From NCBI GenBank assembly GCA_946886475.1, contig CAMPIQ010000036.1, positions 1-26,215 of the forward strand: a stretch of 26,215 bases of DNA. Reading direction: 5' to 3'. The position numbers and the translations under genes were made by a program. The notes under the pieces are model-generated. The model was not told the origin of the DNA, searched no databases, and saw only the letters and a program-made list of their open reading frames with translations. The DNA is from an uncultured Chitinophagales bacterium. Lineage in GTDB: Bacteria; Bacteroidota; Bacteroidia; Chitinophagales; Chitinophagaceae. The stretch's first letter is position 1, and each line of letters opens with the position of its first letter. Positions 23,996-26,215 of this stretch are shown here, in pieces.

Positions 23996-24522
23996 GACTG
24001 TTTTTGCTCAATCAGGATCTTTTTACCTGTGCCTACCATCTCCATTAATTTCTCTACCATACGATACGTGGCTGGACAATAGGCAACATTCTGCTTATGT
24101 ACATGCATGTATTCGGTCATTTTCTTTTTGGCAAGATGGGGAAATCCTGAACAATCTGCAGGACGCACTTCATATATCGAACACATATTGCTTTTTCTGT
24201 CGAGGAACTGACAGGGTTTGGAAACATTTTGCCAGTCACCATCACTATCCTTAAACAACCATTTTGCCTTGAATTGTTTTGAAGTCATATTCAAATGAGC
24301 AGAAATGCGCCGGATGTCGACAGTATTGAACGTTGGACTCATGGTGCGGCAACAATTGGAACAGGCCAGGCAGTCTACTTCGCTCCATACTTCCCGGTCA
24401 ATTACTTCAGCATATTGATCTAATTGTTTTGGGGGATTCTTATCTATTCCTGTCAGGAATCTGCGGAAGCGGGAACGATGCTGTTCCACTTTCTTATTGA
24501 ATTTGCGTACGTAATGCGACAT
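23986..24522 (-). CDS. YkgJ-family cysteine cluster protein
   Basis: A 178-residue cytosolic protein of the YkgJ/zinc- or iron-chelating cluster family. The cysteine pattern is visible: VDCLACSNCCRTMSP, SKPCQFLDRKSNMCSIYEVRPADCSGFPH and VAYCPATY, eight cysteines in all. Such clusters are thought to bind zinc or an iron-sulfur centre; the role is not established. It is read from the ATG at 24522, 14 bases after a TATCTTCG element (minus strand). The 3' end overlaps the convergent YraN gene by 10 bases, and the upstream side faces the recombinase gene across a repeat-rich spacer. The N-terminus is strongly basic (YVRKFNKKVEQHRSRFRRF). Confidence 0.92.
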   Translation of the reverse strand: MSHYVRKFNKKVEQHRSRFRRFLTGIDKNPPKQLDQYAEVIDREVWSEVDCLACSNCCRTMSPTFNTVDIRRISAHLNMTSKQFKAKWLFKDSDGDWQNVSKPCQFLDRKSNMCSIYEVRPADCSGFPHLAKKKMTEYMHVHKQNVAYCPATYRMVEKLMEMVGTGKKILIEQKQSYK

Positions 24523-24536
24523 GGTTTGGCAAAGGC

Positions 24537-24544
24537 CGAAGATA
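24537..24544 (-). promoter_or_regulatory. -7-like element TATCTTCG for the YkgJ-type gene
   Basis: Minus-strand TATCTTCG, one base off TAnnTTTG, 14 bases before the ATG at 24522. The region just upstream is the heptamer repeat. Confidence 0.35.
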
Positions 24545-24555
24545 GTTTTTTTACA

Positions 24556-24749
24556 TGTTCAAAGTTCAATCATAGTTCAATCAAAGTTCAAAGTTCAAAG
24601 TCAGTGTACTACTGTATAGAGTAACTTTAAGTTCCAGTTCAAAGTCAGCTTACTACTGTATAGTGTTATATCCGGAAGCTAAATGAAAAAAACCATCGCA
24701 TCTGTAAAAATCCCATTCATTAGTAAACCAACTTTGAACTTTAAACTTT
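24556..24749. repeat. AAAGTTC heptamers with inverted partner
   Basis: From 24556 the sequence is built of AGTTCAA/AAAGTTC heptamers, clearest at 24583-24603 (AAAGTTC, AAAGTTC, AAAGTCA). The segment 24583-24600 is matched in reverse complement by 24732-24749 in 17 of 18 bases, so the spacer between the divergent YkgJ-type and recombinase genes could fold into a long hairpin with a loop of about 130 bases. Confidence 0.6.
24593..24663 (+). repeat. Direct repeat pair, 27 bases each
   Basis: 24593-24619 and 24637-24663 agree in 25 of 27 bases (GTTCAAAGTCAG, three variable bases, then ACTACTGTATAG), starting 44 bases apart. They lie inside the heptamer region. Confidence 0.75.
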
Positions 24750-24782
24750 GAACTCCAGATTCAAGACTCCCGACTCAATACT
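24734..24782 (+). repeat. Tandem heptamers of form nnnnACT
   Basis: Seven consecutive heptamers: TTGAACT, TTAAACT, TTGAACT, CCAGATT, CAAGACT, CCCGACT, CAATACT. Six of seven end in ACT. They stop 29 bases before the recombinase start. Confidence 0.7.
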
Positions 24783-24799
24783 CCCTCCCCTTTCTTCCC

Positions 24800-24807
24800 T
24801 ACCTTAG
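24800..24807 (+). promoter_or_regulatory. -7-like element TACCTTAG before the recombinase gene
   Basis: TACCTTAG, one base off TAnnTTTG, four bases before the ATG at 24812, the same spacing as for the carboxyltransferase gene. Confidence 0.4.
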
Positions 24808-24811
24808 CCTC

Positions 24812-25714
24812 ATGTGGGAACCATATAAAAAAGGATTCAGGGCTTACCTTCAACTGGAAAGATCACTGGCAGGAAATTCCATCATCGCTTATATGAATGA
24901 CCTGGAAAAGCTCACCACTTTTTTACTGGCAACAGGTACCAAAAAAAATCCCGCGGAAATTGAATTAAAAGACCTTCAAAAATTTGTACAATGGGTAGCT
25001 GAACTTGGAATGACAGCTAAATCGCAGGCGAGGATCATATCTGGGATCCGGACATTTTACAAATATTGTATTACGGAAGATATTACTACTGCTGACCCCA
25101 CGGCTTTACTGGAAGCACCGAAATTAAAAAGATCCTTACCGGATGTGTTGAGCTTTGATGAAATTGAACGGATCATTGACCAGATTGACCTCAGTACGCC
25201 TGAAGGAACAAGAAATAAGGCCATACTGGAAACCCTCTACAGCTGCGGATTGAGGGTGACCGAACTGGTTGAATTAAAGCTTTCACAACTGCATCCCGAA
25301 ATTGGTTTTATAAGAGTGATCGGCAAAGGCAACAAGGAAAGACTTGTTCCCGTGGGAAGAAGTGCCATCAAATACATTACAATTTATGTTTCCACCATCC
25401 GCAATCATCAGAATATTCAAAAAGGCGAAGAAGATATTCTATTCCTTAACCGGCGGGGAAAAAGACTGACCAGGGTGATGATCTTCCTGATCATTAAGGA
25501 CCTGGTAAGAAAAGCCGCTATCCAGAAAACCATTTCACCACATACCTTCCGACACTCATTTGCAACACACCTGGTAGAAGGTGGAGCAGACCTCAGGGCC
25601 GTGCAGGAAATGCTTGGGCATGAAAGCATTACAACAACAGAGATCTATACGCATCTGGACAGAGAGTTCCTGAGAAAGACATTGCAGGAATTTCACCCGG
25701 GATTCAGGCAGTAA
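24812..25714 (+). CDS. Tyrosine recombinase, XerD/XerC type
   Basis: A 300-residue tyrosine recombinase of the XerC/XerD type, which resolves chromosome dimers at dif during division. The SAM-like N-terminal domain (FRAYLQLERSLAGNSIIAYMNDL) is followed by the catalytic domain: YSCGLRVTELVEL (Arg about 148), GKGNKERLVPVG (Lys about 172), SPHTFRHSFATHLVEGGADL (His 244, Arg 247), MLGHESITTTEIYTHLD (His 270, Tyr 279). All catalytic residues are present and the length is that of the housekeeping Xer enzymes rather than of integrases, so I read it as the chromosomal recombinase. No dif-like 28-base site was identified in the window. XerC and XerD cannot be told apart from this alone. Confidence 0.93.
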   Translation: MWEPYKKGFRAYLQLERSLAGNSIIAYMNDLEKLTTFLLATGTKKNPAEIELKDLQKFVQWVAELGMTAKSQARIISGIRTFYKYCITEDITTADPTALLEAPKLKRSLPDVLSFDEIERIIDQIDLSTPEGTRNKAILETLYSCGLRVTELVELKLSQLHPEIGFIRVIGKGNKERLVPVGRSAIKYITIYVSTIRNHQNIQKGEEDILFLNRRGKRLTRVMIFLIIKDLVRKAAIQKTISPHTFRHSFATHLVEGGADLRAVQEMLGHESITTTEIYTHLDREFLRKTLQEFHPGFRQ

Positions 25715-25730
25715 CAGGTTTACTTTTCGC

Positions 25731-26215
25731 TTACTTAACCATCACCCGCTCTGTAACTACTTTTCCGGTTTGTGAATGGGTTAGTTTAATGAAATAAACG
25801 CCTGCTGCCGTTGAAGGAAACTGGTCTTCCATTACCTGTTCCTTTTTATCAATGAACATTGTTTTCGTCCCTATCACCACACCTGCGCTGTTTATAAGTT
25901 CCAATAAATAATCACCCTGATCAAAACTTTTCAATTCTATTCTATAGGCAGAAAGAACCGTAACAGGGTTCGGATAAATACGAAGTGCTGATCTTACCTT
26001 ATTCTTTTGCTTCACAATGGTGTCCTTTATCTTTTTGACGACCGGGATCGCTTTCTTTCTGGGAATGATATAACCCACAACCACCACTTCACCCGACAAT
26101 TGAACATCATAAGCTGTCATTACTATATTGGTAAAGGAGTCAATGGTATTTATTTCTTTCGTATCAAATCCAACAGCACTAACCTGCAATTGGGATGGGA
26201 TGGGTGCGTTTAACC
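25731..26215 (-). CDS. T9SS type A sorting-domain protein, 5' end missing
   Basis: The reading frame is open to the window edge, so only the 3' part is present (at least 160 residues). It begins in the tail of a carboxypeptidase-D regulatory-like beta-sandwich, PSQLQVSAVGFDTKEINTI and LSGEVVVVGYIIPR, the last part being like the junction before TonB plug domains. After a lysine-rich linker (KKAIPVVKKIKDTIVKQKNK) comes a type A C-terminal sorting domain: LRIYPNPVTVLSAYRIEL, GDYLLELINSAGVVIGTK and AAGVYFIKLTHSQTGKVVTERVMVK. The protein is thus exported by the type IX system and anchored or released at the surface. Any apparent start at 26189 is an internal TTG. It is convergent with the recombinase gene, 16 bases away. 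Confidence 0.88.
   Translation of the reverse strand, partial: LNAPIPSQLQVSAVGFDTKEINTIDSFTNIVMTAYDVQLSGEVVVVGYIIPRKKAIPVVKKIKDTIVKQKNKVRSALRIYPNPVTVLSAYRIELKSFDQGDYLLELINSAGVVIGTKTMFIDKKEQVMEDQFPSTAAGVYFIKLTHSQTGKVVTERVMVK

Noticed and set aside
24682..24750. 22-codon plus-strand ORF starting MKKTIASVKI before the recombinase
   Set aside because: Runs into the heptamer repeat and stops there; no start signal or terminator.
24556..24782. CRISPR array
   Set aside because: Repeats are seven bases with no regular spacers, and no cas gene is near.
24812..25714. Integrase of a mobile element
   Set aside because: Length and motifs are those of housekeeping Xer recombinases; no att repeats, tRNA or cargo genes flank it.

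Overview
The window looks like a chromosomal stretch of a Bacteroidota bacterium, most likely in or near the Chitinophagaceae. Pointers are a type B (gliding-motility-associated/CHU_C) and a type A C-terminal tail for the type IX secretion system, a choice-of-anchor L/SprB-repeat surface protein, a carboxypeptidase-D-like beta-sandwich ending in EVVVVGY, few Shine-Dalgarno sites, TAnnTTTG-type -7 promoter elements next to start codons, moderate GC, and TTG/GTG starts. No tRNA, rRNA, CRISPR array, transposase or prophage gene was seen.

Layout. 1-2.5 kb (minus): dGTPase, a 33-residue single-span membrane protein with its own intrinsic terminator, and a DUF3592-like two-span protein. 2.6-4.2 kb (minus): a secreted transglutaminase-like protein preceded by an attenuator-like leader (15-codon ORF with AAGGAGGT, hairpin, perfect terminator). 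4.2-4.7 kb (plus): an unrecognised helical protein. 4.7-7.5 kb (minus): a tight three-gene unit of PhyH-type Fe/2-oxoglutarate dioxygenase, class III-like zinc alcohol dehydrogenase and esterase. 7.6-12.3 kb (minus): GH31 alpha-glycosidase, GH13 lipoprotein and secreted alpha/beta hydrolase, a glucan/oligosaccharide-degrading operon without SusC/SusD. 12.4-15.4 kb (minus): a 1019-residue T9SS type B surface protein. 15.6-16.0 kb (plus): a small lipoprotein gene broken by one frameshift. 16.1-19.4 kb (minus): a protease/beta-propeller/Omp85-barrel fusion plus a small acidic protein. 19.5-21.7 kb (plus): an MccB-type acyl-CoA carboxyltransferase and RNase HI, separated by a long inverted repeat. 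21.8-23.6 kb (minus): a DUF6580-like membrane protein and mannose-6-phosphate isomerase. 23.6-25.7 kb: YraN (plus), YkgJ-type cysteine cluster protein (minus) and a XerC/XerD recombinase (plus), with heptamer repeats before the recombinase. 25.7 kb to the end (minus): the 3' part of a T9SS type A protein.

Most genes are housekeeping or ordinary accessory genes of the phylum. The best candidates for something undescribed are the leader-peptide/terminator unit at 3.8-3.9 kb, the PhyH-ADH-esterase operon (its members would fit release and disposal of formaldehyde, an inference), the 33-residue membrane protein, and the heptamer/inverted repeats at 21.1 and 24.6-24.8 kb.
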